Assembly (NCBI GenBank): GCA_003175915.1
Contig: PSRH01000253.1
Location: forward strand, 1-16,893
Length of the DNA stretch: 16,893 nt
From: Candidatus Melainabacteria bacterium
GTDB taxonomy: Bacteria; Cyanobacteriota; Vampirovibrionia; Obscuribacterales; Obscuribacteraceae
Direction: 5' to 3'
In this document: in pieces, positions 1 through 7,550 of the stretch
How positions within the stretch are numbered: position 1 is the stretch's first letter
How the letters are laid out: every line of letters begins with the position of its first letter
The notes under the pieces: generated by a model
What the model was told of the DNA's origin: nothing
What the model saw: the letters and a program-made list of their open reading frames with translations, nothing else
Database searches by the model: none
Program-made: the position numbers and the translations under genes

Positions 1-470
1 CCAGGATGATTGAAATAGGGGCGGATCTTATCTATTTGCGGGGCTTGCTGTCCGACAATCTGGCAAGCCTCAAGAATGTTTTCTTGATATTGCCTGCAAC
101 TTGAATATGAACTATATGCTGACGTGACAAAAGCCAGGGCTCTTTTAACACCATCGTCCGCCATCTGTTGTATGGTATCGGCCAGCATGGGACGCCAGTT
201 TCTATTCCCCCAATAGATTGGCAGTCTTGGTCCACCTTGTTCAATGCGGGGTTTGAGGGCGGCAATCAATTTACGGTTCTCTTGATTGATCGGGCTTATG
301 CCCCCGAACCGGTAATAATGCTCGGCAACAACTTTCTTTCTTTCCAGCGGGACATTTTTGCCACGCAAGACGTTGTCGAGGAAGGGCATCACTTCTTCCT
401 CTCCCTCAGGCCCGCCAAACGATACGAGCAAGAACGCCTCATACCGCCTTTCGCTTTGCTTTCTTACCAT
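1..470 (-). CDS. hemH: Ferrochelatase, N-terminal part, cut by the window edge
   Basis: Direct translation of the minus strand from the ATG at 470-468 gives 156 codons with no stop before the left edge. The product carries ferrochelatase N-terminal blocks in order: LLVSFGGPEG (about 14-23), MPFLDNVLRGKNVP (28-41), AEHYYRFGGISPIN (49-62), IYWGNRNWRPMLADT (85-99) and ALAFVTSAYSSYSSCRQY (111-128). This is the HemH/CpfC family, which inserts ferrous iron into protoporphyrin IX or coproporphyrin III in haem synthesis. The catalytic His region and C-terminus may lie beyond the window. An in-frame TGA sits five codons upstream of the ATG, so the start is well bounded, although no strong Shine-Dalgarno is visible. 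The gene is transcribed away from the glycan genes and is probably unrelated to them. The block wording resembles actinobacterial-type ferrochelatases. The family call is very secure. Whether the substrate is protoporphyrin or coproporphyrin cannot be decided from this part. Confidence 0.95.
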   Translation of the reverse strand, partial: MVRKQSERRYEAFLLVSFGGPEGEEEVMPFLDNVLRGKNVPLERKKVVAEHYYRFGGISPINQENRKLIAALKPRIEQGGPRLPIYWGNRNWRPMLADTIQQMADDGVKRALAFVTSAYSSYSSCRQYQENILEACQIVGQQAPQIDKIRPYFNHP

Positions 471-553
471 GCCGATTTGCTTCGCTCAGTGCTTTGAGAA
501 CAGGGCCTGCCGCTCAAGCTCAACCGTATCCGGCGGCCGAAAGACGAGGACTA

Positions 554-578
554 ATTTACCATCTCTTCTCTGGTAAAT
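554..578 (-). terminator. Stem-loop just downstream of the octapeptide gene, possible terminator
   Basis: ATTTACCA at 554-561 and TGGTAAAT at 571-578 form a perfect 8-bp inverted repeat with a 9-base loop. It begins about 13 bases after the stop codon of the repeat-protein gene and lies before hemH in the same direction. The stem is AT-rich and no U-run follows on the minus strand, so as an intrinsic terminator it is weak. On the plus strand the stem is followed at once by AGAGGGGACAG, a string like those seen beside some REP/RAYT elements. With one copy visible this is only suggestive. Confidence 0.35.
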
Positions 579-590
579 AGAGGGGACAGC

Positions 591-1061
591 TTAGCTGACG
601 CCCATTACGGCGGCTCTATTTTCGCTGTGACTATTGGCGTAAGTGACCTTGGCGCCTGGCTTGCTCATGATTGTCGCTTCGCCGAAGACGTTGACCTGTG
701 AACCAGCACAGGCAATCACATTGGAGCCGGAGTGGGCGGTGACATAGGAACCGCTCAAAGCAGTAATACGGGAGCCAGCCAGGGCGATGATTTGCGACCC
801 GGATTGAGCGATTACGTGTTCGGCCATAAAGGCGGTTACCTGAGCTCCCCGCCTGGCTACGACTCGAGCCCCCTTGCCGGCAATTAGACGCGACCCCTGT
901 ACCAATACTATTTCCGAACCACTGGCTGAGACAATGCGCACCGGGCTAGAACCTGTGGCCGGTGGCTTTTCGGTAGTGACTGGTGAGTTTGTGTTGTCTA
1001 ATGAGCTGGACACCGGGCAACTACCTTCGACTGCTGGGATGCTAACCAGAGTTTCTGCCAT
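591..1061 (-). CDS. Octapeptide-repeat (predicted beta-solenoid) protein, function unknown
   Basis: This 156-residue protein starts at an ATG with AGAAGG (1071-1076) nine bases upstream, a good ribosome binding site. Residues 1-44 are low-complexity, rich in Ser, Thr and Pro. From about residue 45 to 141 the chain is a string of about 12 octads of pattern x-x-G-[S/A]-x-[V/I]-x-A. The Gly falls at residues 48, 56, 64, 72, 88, 96, 104, 112, 120 and 136, and A80 and E128 replace it in the two octads that break the pattern. Clear units are QSGSQIIA, LAGSRITA, LSGSYVTA and HSGSNVIA. A strict 8-residue period with alternating small and aliphatic residues suggests a parallel beta-helix. The octads resemble the xxGSxxTA half-repeats of bacterial ice-nucleation proteins, but the usual YGS tyrosine and long array are absent. 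No signal peptide or membrane segment is visible. I do not recognise a named family, and the function is unknown. The gene is divergent from the glycan operon. Confidence 0.8.
   Translation of the reverse strand: MAETLVSIPAVEGSCPVSSSLDNTNSPVTTEKPPATGSSPVRIVSASGSEIVLVQGSRLIAGKGARVVARRGAQVTAFMAEHVIAQSGSQIIALAGSRITALSGSYVTAHSGSNVIACAGSQVNVFGEATIMSKPGAKVTYANSHSENRAAVMGVS
639..929 (-). repeat. Degenerate 24-bp tandem repeat coding for the octapeptide array
   Basis: These bases encode residues 45-141 of the small repeat protein, about 12 units of 24 bp. The units agree in protein pattern (xxGSxVxA) more than in DNA. Codons differ freely between neighbouring units, which points to old repeats held by selection on the protein fold rather than to recent slippage. 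Confidence 0.7.
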
Positions 1062-1329
1062 TTTTTGAACCCTTCTAGTTAATACAAGGCCGGGGAAAAC
1101 TGGTCACCTAGTCCTATAGTTAGCCAGGGTCATGAAAGAATCGTGAAACCATGACGGCTCGACAACATACTAATCGATTTGTTCTCGTTGTCCACCAAAT
1201 GTTTGCGGGTTTTGCATCTGTAAAGAAGTACATACTAATATCTCCGTTGTCAAGCAATGGTAGAGTTACGGTTTCCGACCGAGCCAGGTCCAACCTGTTC
1301 GGATCTATTTCTTACGCCCGGTACTTAAT
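1062..1329. promoter_or_regulatory. Divergent spacer, expected to hold promoters for both sides
   Basis: This 268-base spacer separates the start of the repeat-protein gene (minus) from the start of the SGNH gene (plus), so promoters for both directions should lie here. I see the AGAAGG ribosome binding site of the minus gene at 1071-1076, but no convincing -35/-10 pair on either strand. A short reading frame across it (1151-1360) runs into the next gene, has no family signal and looks fortuitous. Confidence 0.35.
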
Positions 1330-2544
1330 ATGGAAGAAAGGCCCCAAATTGCTAAATTAGGCGGACTGGTTAAGAGTCGCTTTTTTGTTTCAGTAATCGG
1401 GTTTTTGGCAACAATTGCTTTATTTTTTTGGTTAATACCAAAAGCCTGCCGACCTATGGAGGTACCTCCTGCTCTCTTTGCCGCCAAACCGTACATCTTA
1501 AGAGCGGAAAAATATCTCTACTCCAATAGCGATCCAGAAATAATCTTAATGGGCTCGTCCTTGGTTTTAAGGCCTAGTTATGAGAGTGATCGCCAGTTCG
1601 AAAAGCTTGTCGTTCCACAAGATGAAGAGGAAGCACGCTCTTTTAAGCAGAGGTATACAAAGGCCGAGCATCTGAGGCGTTTGCTATTAGAGCGTGTCAA
1701 TGGCTCCTTCGATGTAATCAACATTGGCATTCCCGCTTGTATGAGCTCTGATTATTACTTGATCCTCCAGAAACTGAAGGATTTTGAAAAACATCCCCAG
1801 GTAATAGTATTGGCCGTAGCCCCGAGAGATTTCCTGGATAACAAATATCCTGATCCGAACGCGACACCGAGCATGCAGTTCATGTCGGCCTGCTCTCCAC
1901 CAAGGAAGTGGATGCGGCACCCGAAGGCCGTGCCTGACTTTATCGAACACTTCGTTCCGCCTTTTGATTGGGTGGAAAAATTGTTAGATACGGCAACTGT
2001 GCGAGCAGGGTCGTATAGATATGCGTTTGAGACCAGTCCTGATGGGGCAGCGCGTCGGCTGATTGATCAGTTGAGAGGAGCCCTGGTTCAACCCCCGGCG
2101 GCAGTTACTACGTGCCTTACACCCTCACCGCCAAAGAAGTACATAGATCTTGATGTTTATAACTGGTGTTACAACCCGGCAAATTTAGAACAGTTGAAAA
2201 CGCAATTTCTCTATCTGGATAAGTTCATAGCGCTGGCTGCCCATGGGAATATCGCCATAGTTTTAGTAGACATGCCGATTACACCTGAGAATCAGGCGTT
2301 GATTGCGAAAGAAGCACTGAAGACATATAAGGACGAATTACGTCAACTGGCTAACAGACACAACAATGTCATGTTCGTGGAGGCAAGCCGCTTGAGCGGT
2401 TGTTCCGGCCCGGACTTCAGTGACTCAGTACATCTGAACGCTTCGGGTGGCCACAAATGTTTTGAATGTATAGCGAAGGCGATCGGACAAAACAGCTTGT
2501 TGCGAGCAAAACTTTGCGCCCTTCAAAGCACGCCACAGTTGTAA
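1330..2544 (+). CDS. Membrane-anchored SGNH/GDSL-type hydrolase-like protein
   Basis: This is a 404-residue protein with one N-terminal membrane anchor (about 18-38) and a long outer domain. The SGNH-fold blocks can be read in order: block I as LMGSSLVL (G75-S76-S77, with S77 as likely nucleophile), block II as NIGIPACMSS (N131), block III as VLAVAPRDFLDN (about 160-171, diverged from the classic GxND), and block V as DSVH (D365-x-x-H368). The family includes esterases and O-acyltransferases acting on glycans and lipids. Next to glycosyltransferases and acyltransferases, a role in acylating or deacylating a surface polysaccharide is likely but inferred. The ATG lacks a clear Shine-Dalgarno. 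It heads a plus-strand run, and the next gene starts 25 bases after its stop. The diverged block III leaves open that it is a non-catalytic or transferase variant. It is not closely similar to the four AlgJ-like proteins in the window. Confidence 0.75.
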   Translation: MEERPQIAKLGGLVKSRFFVSVIGFLATIALFFWLIPKACRPMEVPPALFAAKPYILRAEKYLYSNSDPEIILMGSSLVLRPSYESDRQFEKLVVPQDEEEARSFKQRYTKAEHLRRLLLERVNGSFDVINIGIPACMSSDYYLILQKLKDFEKHPQVIVLAVAPRDFLDNKYPDPNATPSMQFMSACSPPRKWMRHPKAVPDFIEHFVPPFDWVEKLLDTATVRAGSYRYAFETSPDGAARRLIDQLRGALVQPPAAVTTCLTPSPPKKYIDLDVYNWCYNPANLEQLKTQFLYLDKFIALAAHGNIAIVLVDMPITPENQALIAKEALKTYKDELRQLANRHNNVMFVEASRLSGCSGPDFSDSVHLNASGGHKCFECIAKAIGQNSLLRAKLCALQSTPQL

Positions 2545-2569
2545 TATTCTTGGGAGGCGAAATTGAGGA

Positions 2570-3703
2570 ATGTCTGTGTCCGACACTAAAATCTCTGTCT
2601 GCCTACCGGTATTCAACGGCGCCAGGTATCTGGCCGCCGCCATCGAGAGCGTGCTTAATCAATCGCATGAAAATTTGGAATTGTTGATCGTAGATGACCT
2701 TTCCAGCGATGAATCCGCTCACATAGCCAGATCTTACGCAGCAAATGATCCGCGCATAGTCTATTGGCAGAACGAACGCAATCTTGGCATCTTTACCAAC
2801 TATAACGAGTGCCTGAAGCGTGTAAGCGGATCGTTTATCAAACTTTTCGCCCAGGACGATGTTTTTGAACCTGACTGTTTGGAAGCGTTGTTGGCAGAGC
2901 TTTTGCAGCATGAAAATCTGGCCCTGGTGACAGCGGCGCGCAAGGTGATCGATGAAAAAGGTCAAGAAACTGCAATCGAAAGATTTTATGACCGGACCAC
3001 GACTATCCCAGGTGAGGAAGTGATCAGGCAGTACATGAAGACTTTTGTCTATCGTTCAGGTACGCCTTCCCAAGTTATGTTCAGAAGAAATGCAGTTGGA
3101 GCTGGCTTTGACACCAGGTATACACTTTCCGGAGACATCGAGTATTTCTTTCGTATCCTTCAGTCTGGCGACTTTATGTACCTTGATCGAGCGCTCGTGA
3201 AGTTCAGGCGCCACGGCGATTCGGCAACGGTTACCTCACTCAAAGACATGTCTTTTCTAGCCGATGCCTTGAGATTGGCCCAGACGTATGAATCGTACGG
3301 TTCGGTGCCCGAGGCACAACCGGGTACGCCCGTGCGAGAAAACCTCATCGAAAATCTGATTCGCAAGGTAAACAACGCCGTTTATGATCGCAAGATAGAA
3401 CTTACGATCGCTTCAAATGCCGCCACTACCAACAATGGCAGTTCCGACCAGCTCGACTATGAGAGAATGGCTTGTGAATTGCTCTTGTACGCTTCTCGAA
3501 CGAAAATGCAGCTGGAAGAGGAGCAGAGGCTGCTTAATAGAATGGAGCAAGAGTCCAGGGAGCGATTGGCGCGCCAAAAACAGGTTGAGGCTCAATCGGA
3601 AGGCGAACTTGCCGCGATCAAGCAGCAATTGCATGATTTGCAAAATAGCAATTCATGGCGCCTCACCCAGCCAATCAGATGGATCAGCCGGGTTCTGCAA
3701 TAG
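2570..3703 (+). CDS. Family 2 glycosyltransferase with C-terminal coiled coil
   Basis: The protein has 377 residues. The N-terminal GT-A domain (about 7-215) has the opening ISVCLPVFNG, the nucleotide-binding VDD (D42-D43), the DxD-like AQDD (D96-D97) that binds the metal and UDP-sugar, and GDIEYFFR (about 188-195), whose acidic residue is the usual general base. It would transfer a sugar with inversion from a nucleotide sugar at the inner membrane face, but donor and acceptor are unknown. Residues about 310-360 are highly charged with Glu/Gln/Arg heptads and should form a coiled coil. The chain ends in NSNSWRLTQPIRW, a short aromatic tail shared with the other two glycosyltransferases here. 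The ribosome site is TGGGAGG at 2551-2557, somewhat far from the ATG, with a closer GAGG. It lies 25 bases after the SGNH gene and is probably co-transcribed. It resembles the family 2 enzyme at 14325-15530. Confidence 0.92.
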   Translation: MSVSDTKISVCLPVFNGARYLAAAIESVLNQSHENLELLIVDDLSSDESAHIARSYAANDPRIVYWQNERNLGIFTNYNECLKRVSGSFIKLFAQDDVFEPDCLEALLAELLQHENLALVTAARKVIDEKGQETAIERFYDRTTTIPGEEVIRQYMKTFVYRSGTPSQVMFRRNAVGAGFDTRYTLSGDIEYFFRILQSGDFMYLDRALVKFRRHGDSATVTSLKDMSFLADALRLAQTYESYGSVPEAQPGTPVRENLIENLIRKVNNAVYDRKIELTIASNAATTNNGSSDQLDYERMACELLLYASRTKMQLEEEQRLLNRMEQESRERLARQKQVEAQSEGELAAIKQQLHDLQNSNSWRLTQPIRWISRVLQ

Positions 3704-3814
3704 CAAATAGGGCGCCTATCGCCAGAGCCCCAGGGCAAATCGCAGATTTCTCTCATGTAAAGATGAAGATGGTCGGGTAGCATTGGTCAGTCCGCCCAGT
3801 CTAGGAGATTAGAC

Positions 3815-4660
3815 TTGAGTAAGATCGCAACTGCGCCTTCCGGCATGGCATCAAATGTGGTGGCAGCACCGACAACTGCGTCGCCGTTGTTTCAATTCCA
3901 GAACGCCAGCTTTGTCTACGAGCCGTTTCCAATTGGCCTGGTCACTCCAGTTATTGAGGAACAGCTTTACGAGCGACTTCTAGATACTTATCCAGATGTT
4001 TCTCTTTTTAAAAAGATGTCATATTTGGGCAATAAGAATTCGGTTAAATACTCGCTGGCGGAGATGAACAACCCGGAAGAGTACAGACAATTTCTAGCGG
4101 CCACACCTGTCTGGAAAGAGTTCTATGACTGGGTGAAATCAAAGGATTTTATCGTCCGCACTCTCGCATTTTTGGCTAGAAATAACATCGAACTCGGCTA
4201 TTTAAAGCCTAAATCTTCTAAGAAGTCGTTGCTGGACTCGCTCACAGAGGCATTCCAGGGAAGAAAAACGAAGGACGAATTAGGGCTTTCGGCTCGCTTT
4301 GAATTTTCGGTTTTGCCGGCCGATGGTGGGCAACTTCACCCACATACAGATTCCCCCTCGAAGATTATCACCTGGGTGATTTCCATGGTCAGACCGGGAG
4401 AATGGAATTCGGGCTTCGGCGGCGGCACAGACATGATGCGCCCCAAGAAAACCGAATTGAACTTCAACTGGGTGAATCGCTATTTGGAGTTTGAAGACGT
4501 AGATATACTGAGAACCTTCGATTTTCGACCCAATCAGGGACTGGTGTTTGTTAAGACGTTCAACTCTTGGCATGGCGTCAGAACTATGACGGGGGCAGGA
4601 AGTAATATGCTCAGGCGCACCCTGACCATCAATATCGAGAAGGTGGATGAATCACCCTGA
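3815..4660 (+). CDS. 2OG-Fe(II) oxygenase-like protein
   Basis: The protein has 281 residues. The start is TTG at 3815, supported by AGGAG at 3803-3807 with seven bases between. The C-terminal half shows the iron-binding signature of 2-oxoglutarate/Fe(II) dioxygenases: H177-x-D179 in HPHTDSPSK, the distal His H253 in NSWHGV, and an Arg at 267/268 (MLRRTLTI) about 14 residues later for the 2-oxoglutarate carboxylate. Residues 25-60 (FVYEPFPIG) look like the front of the prolyl-hydroxylase-like fold. There is no signal peptide or membrane segment, so it acts in the cytoplasm. Such enzymes hydroxylate amino acids, sugars or lipids. In this operon, modification of a sugar precursor or a carrier is plausible but not shown. 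It sits 111 bases after the glycosyltransferase and 146 before the MBOAT gene. The fold call is good and the substrate is unknown. Confidence 0.8.
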   Translation: MSKIATAPSGMASNVVAAPTTASPLFQFQNASFVYEPFPIGLVTPVIEEQLYERLLDTYPDVSLFKKMSYLGNKNSVKYSLAEMNNPEEYRQFLAATPVWKEFYDWVKSKDFIVRTLAFLARNNIELGYLKPKSSKKSLLDSLTEAFQGRKTKDELGLSARFEFSVLPADGGQLHPHTDSPSKIITWVISMVRPGEWNSGFGGGTDMMRPKKTELNFNWVNRYLEFEDVDILRTFDFRPNQGLVFVKTFNSWHGVRTMTGAGSNMLRRTLTINIEKVDESP

Positions 4661-4806
4661 GGCTTTCCAACGCTTTAGGCGAAGCACTTTTCTCTACTTA
4701 GCAACCATTAAATTCATGACGTGGTAGCTCCTACACGGCTCAGTTATTATCTCTGTCGTTACTGTGCTTAGCCCAGCGACTTTGGTTTTGATCGCTTTTC
4801 CGCGCT

Positions 4807-6258
4807 ATGGTTTTTAGCTCCCTAATTTTCCTTTTTCTCTTTCTGCCCATCGTTCTTTTGGGTAATTTTCTCATCAAGAAGACGATCTGGCGGAATGCTT
4901 TTTTACTTTTGGCTAGCTTGTTTTTCTATGCCTGGGGTGAGCTTTCCTTTCTCTGGGTAATGCTCGTTTCAATTGTGGCAAATTACTTTTTTGCCATCGC
5001 TGTTGATGACCTGCGGGAGACGCGATGGGCGAAGCTGGCCCTCGCGTTGGCGGTAATTGCTAACTTGGGTTTGCTTGCTTTCTTCAAATACATCGGGTTC
5101 ATCGAGACAAATCTCAACTCTTTGTTGGCTTTTCTACACTTGCATTCCGTGCGCGTACATCACGTGACTCTGCCCCTCGGGATCTCGTTTTTTACATTCC
5201 ACTCGCTTTCATACGTGATCGACGTTTACCGCAAACAAGCAATCGCCCAACGTAATCCGATCAATCTCGCTCTATACATTTCTTTATTTCCTCAACTGGT
5301 TGCCGGTCCGATTATTCGCTATCACGACGTTTGTGACCAGTTGACGGATAGAACAGTCAACCTGGACAAGTTTGCCGAAGGGGTTCGCCGGTTCGTCTGC
5401 GGTCTCGGCAAGAAAATGCTGATCGCCAATGTAGTGGCAGGACCGGTCGATCAGATATTCGGTTTGCCTTCCCAAGAACTGACCGCCGGGCTGGCCTGGT
5501 TGGGCGCCATTTGTTATACGCTGCAGATCTACTTTGATTTCTCCGGTTATTCCGATATGGCGATCGGTCTCGGATTGATGTTCGGCTTCAGATTTCTTGA
5601 AAATTTCAATTTCCCCTATATCTCTCAGTCGATTCGAGAGTTTTGGCAGCGCTGGCACATCTCCTTGTCCAACTGGTTCAGGGATTACCTCTACATACCT
5701 CTGGGAGGAAACCGTGTCAGCAGCTTTAGGGTAACATTCAACCTGTTAACGGTCTTTTTTCTTTGCGGGCTCTGGCATGGTGCCAGTTGGAATTTCATCG
5801 CCTGGGGACTCTACCATGGCAGCTTCTTGGGTCTTGAACGATCGGGGCTTGGAACATGGCTGAATACTATCCCGCGATTTTTCAGGCACTTCTACACGCT
5901 AATGGTGGTAATTATTGGCTGGGTGCTATTCCGCGCCGATACACTGACGAAGGGCGTGCATTACCTGGCTGTGATGTTTGGTTTTGCCCACGGTGGTACG
6001 GGATATTACACCGTGCCGATGATTCTCAATCGCGAGGTGGCTTTCGTTATAGCTTTGGGAATCATAGGCAGCACACCATTGATAAAAAACATCCTTTTCA
6101 ATGCCGATCGGGAAAAGATGGGCTTCTTAAAACGCGATTGGTCGGCACCGCGAGTAGCGGCAACAGCCAGAATTGCGTTTGTGGCGCTGGTCATGTCCCT
6201 GTCGATAATGGAGATGGCCTCTGGTACGTATAACCCATTTATATATTTTAGATTTTAA
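4807..6258 (+). CDS. MBOAT-family polysaccharide O-acyltransferase (AlgI-like)
   Basis: The protein has 483 residues with about ten membrane segments, the normal size for AlgI/PatA/DltB-type MBOAT proteins. Recognisable blocks are the N-terminal MVFSSLIFLFLFLP, LPLGISFFTFHSLSYVID (about 123-140), FPQLVAGPI (161-169), YFDFSGYSDMAIGL (242-255), REFWQRWHISLSNWFRDYLYIPLGG (277-301, H284), and LCGLWHGASWNFIAWG (319-334) with H324 at the position of the essential AlgI histidine. These proteins take acyl groups from a cytoplasmic donor and hand them across the membrane to an SGNH partner that acetylates the exported polysaccharide. The partner is encoded one base downstream. No clear Shine-Dalgarno precedes the ATG. 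The transferred group is most likely acetyl by analogy. The family call is very secure and the glycan is unknown. Confidence 0.95.
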   Translation: MVFSSLIFLFLFLPIVLLGNFLIKKTIWRNAFLLLASLFFYAWGELSFLWVMLVSIVANYFFAIAVDDLRETRWAKLALALAVIANLGLLAFFKYIGFIETNLNSLLAFLHLHSVRVHHVTLPLGISFFTFHSLSYVIDVYRKQAIAQRNPINLALYISLFPQLVAGPIIRYHDVCDQLTDRTVNLDKFAEGVRRFVCGLGKKMLIANVVAGPVDQIFGLPSQELTAGLAWLGAICYTLQIYFDFSGYSDMAIGLGLMFGFRFLENFNFPYISQSIREFWQRWHISLSNWFRDYLYIPLGGNRVSSFRVTFNLLTVFFLCGLWHGASWNFIAWGLYHGSFLGLERSGLGTWLNTIPRFFRHFYTLMVVIIGWVLFRADTLTKGVHYLAVMFGFAHGGTGYYTVPMILNREVAFVIALGIIGSTPLIKNILFNADREKMGFLKRDWSAPRVAATARIAFVALVMSLSIMEMASGTYNPFIYFRF

Positions 6259-6259
6259 G

Positions 6260-7498
6260 ATGAATTCAGACCGGCTTGCGGCAGGAGAGAAATGGGTGAC
6301 CGGGGTGTTCTTTGTCCTCGCCATTTTTGTTTTTGGGCTGTTGTCGGCCAGCCGTTGGATGATAAGCTCCAAAACCATTTCGGCCGATGAAAAGCGGCGA
6401 CTTGCCGCTTGCCCTCATGTAAGTCTGAATCTCGCTTCACTGGAGGCCTTTCCGGAAGGATTTACTGCTTTCTATAACGATAGGTTTGCCTTCCGGAAGA
6501 ACCTGCTCTCTGCCGTCAATTTGCTTCAATACGAGGCATTTGGCTGTTCAAGCAGTGCCCAGGTCCTGGTGGGACGGCATAATTGGTTGTTCTTTCGAGA
6601 CGGCGGTGATGAGGAGACCCTCAGAGGTGTGCCTGCCTTCACCAAGGAAGAAATCTTCTACTTCCTCAGGATTTTCGAAGCTAGAAGAGCTTGGCTTGCG
6701 GCAAGAAATATCCGCTATCTGGTTTTCTTTCCTCCCAGCAAGTGCAGTATTTATCGCGAACAAGTTCCAAACGGATTCTCGAAATTGAATGAGAAATCCA
6801 GACAGGATGAGATGCTAGCGGCTTTGAGAACCTTTAGTCGAGTTGAGGTTGTGGATGTGCGGCCTGCTCTACTCAAGGCTAAAGAAATCGCGCCGCTCTA
6901 TTACAAAACCGATACTCACTGGAATCGCGTCGGAAGTTTCCTTGGCTATCTGGAAGTGATAAAGCGAATTCGCGATTGGTTCCCTTCGGTAAGACCTTTG
7001 GGCACGCAAGATTTGAAGCTATATACTTACAATTTTGGTGATGGTGATCTGGCCACAATGATGGGGCTGAGAGATCTCATTCCTGAAATTAGCCTGGCTA
7101 GCAAGCTTAAAGTCCCGCGCTTTCATTACAGCAATGATCTTCCTCTGCCCACTTTGTCTGATCCGGCTCATGCCAGAGATGCTTTTGCCACAGAGATAGA
7201 TGATCCAAGCCTACCGAAGGCCGTGTGCTTGAGGGATTCGTTCATGCAAATGCCATTCATGTACTTCGGTGAAAACTTCCGGCGAATTCGTTATCAATGG
7301 GAATTTGATTTTCCGGTAGCGATAATCAAGAAAGAAAAGCCGGATATTGTTATTCAAGAAATTACCGAGAGGTTCCTGGCTCGCCGTTATCTCTTTTCGA
7401 ATCCTCCTGAAGTAGACAGAATGATCGACTCGGATCGGTATGCCCTTCGCACGAGGAACGAACAAATAGCTCAGACGAAGCCACTTGCAGCTGATTGA
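6260..7498 (+). CDS. AlgJ/AlgX-like SGNH O-acetyltransferase, partner of the MBOAT protein
   Basis: The protein has 412 residues. A membrane anchor at about 12-33 places the rest outside the membrane. The AlgJ/AlgX SGNH domain shows NDRFAFRK (73-80), the Asp-His pair in TDTHWN (D218, H220), and the nucleophile motif CLRDSF (S327). These match the Asp-His-Ser arrangement of AlgJ and AlgX, which place acetyl groups on alginate. The start ATG follows the MBOAT stop by a single base (TAAgATG) with no Shine-Dalgarno of its own, so translation is probably coupled, which supports a working pair. It shares blocks with the three minus-strand paralogues (NDRFAFR, DxHWN, RDSF), but its N-terminus and its C-terminal tail of about 40 residues differ. 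It is the last gene of the plus-strand run and converges on a minus-strand paralogue 52 bases away. Confidence 0.9.
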   Translation: MNSDRLAAGEKWVTGVFFVLAIFVFGLLSASRWMISSKTISADEKRRLAACPHVSLNLASLEAFPEGFTAFYNDRFAFRKNLLSAVNLLQYEAFGCSSSAQVLVGRHNWLFFRDGGDEETLRGVPAFTKEEIFYFLRIFEARRAWLAARNIRYLVFFPPSKCSIYREQVPNGFSKLNEKSRQDEMLAALRTFSRVEVVDVRPALLKAKEIAPLYYKTDTHWNRVGSFLGYLEVIKRIRDWFPSVRPLGTQDLKLYTYNFGDGDLATMMGLRDLIPEISLASKLKVPRFHYSNDLPLPTLSDPAHARDAFATEIDDPSLPKAVCLRDSFMQMPFMYFGENFRRIRYQWEFDFPVAIIKKEKPDIVIQEITERFLARRYLFSNPPEVDRMIDSDRYALRTRNEQIAQTKPLAAD

Positions 7499-7550
7499 AC
7501 TTTGGCAGCGAAAAAGATTCAACGACTGATGTGAGAGAGTGAGTCTCCTA

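Noticed and set aside
168..497. Open plus-strand frame of 109 codons at the left edge
   Set aside because: It is antisense to the ferrochelatase fragment, whose minus-strand translation matches the family along its full length.
1151..1360. Short plus-strand frame in the divergent spacer
   Set aside because: It has no family signal and no good ribosome site, and it overlaps the start of the SGNH gene in another frame.
4661..4806. TATTAT at 4745-4750 as a -10 box for the MBOAT gene
   Set aside because: No acceptable -35 hexamer lies 16-18 bases upstream and there is no extended -10, so I do not call a promoter.
5284..5658. Minus-strand frame of 124 codons inside the MBOAT gene
   Set aside because: It lies wholly antisense to a secure MBOAT coding region and has no recognisable domain.
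7499..7550. Possible bidirectional terminator between the convergent arms
   Set aside because: The only hairpin (GAGA...TCTC around 7532-7546) has a 4-bp stem and no clear T-run on either strand, so it is too weak to call.
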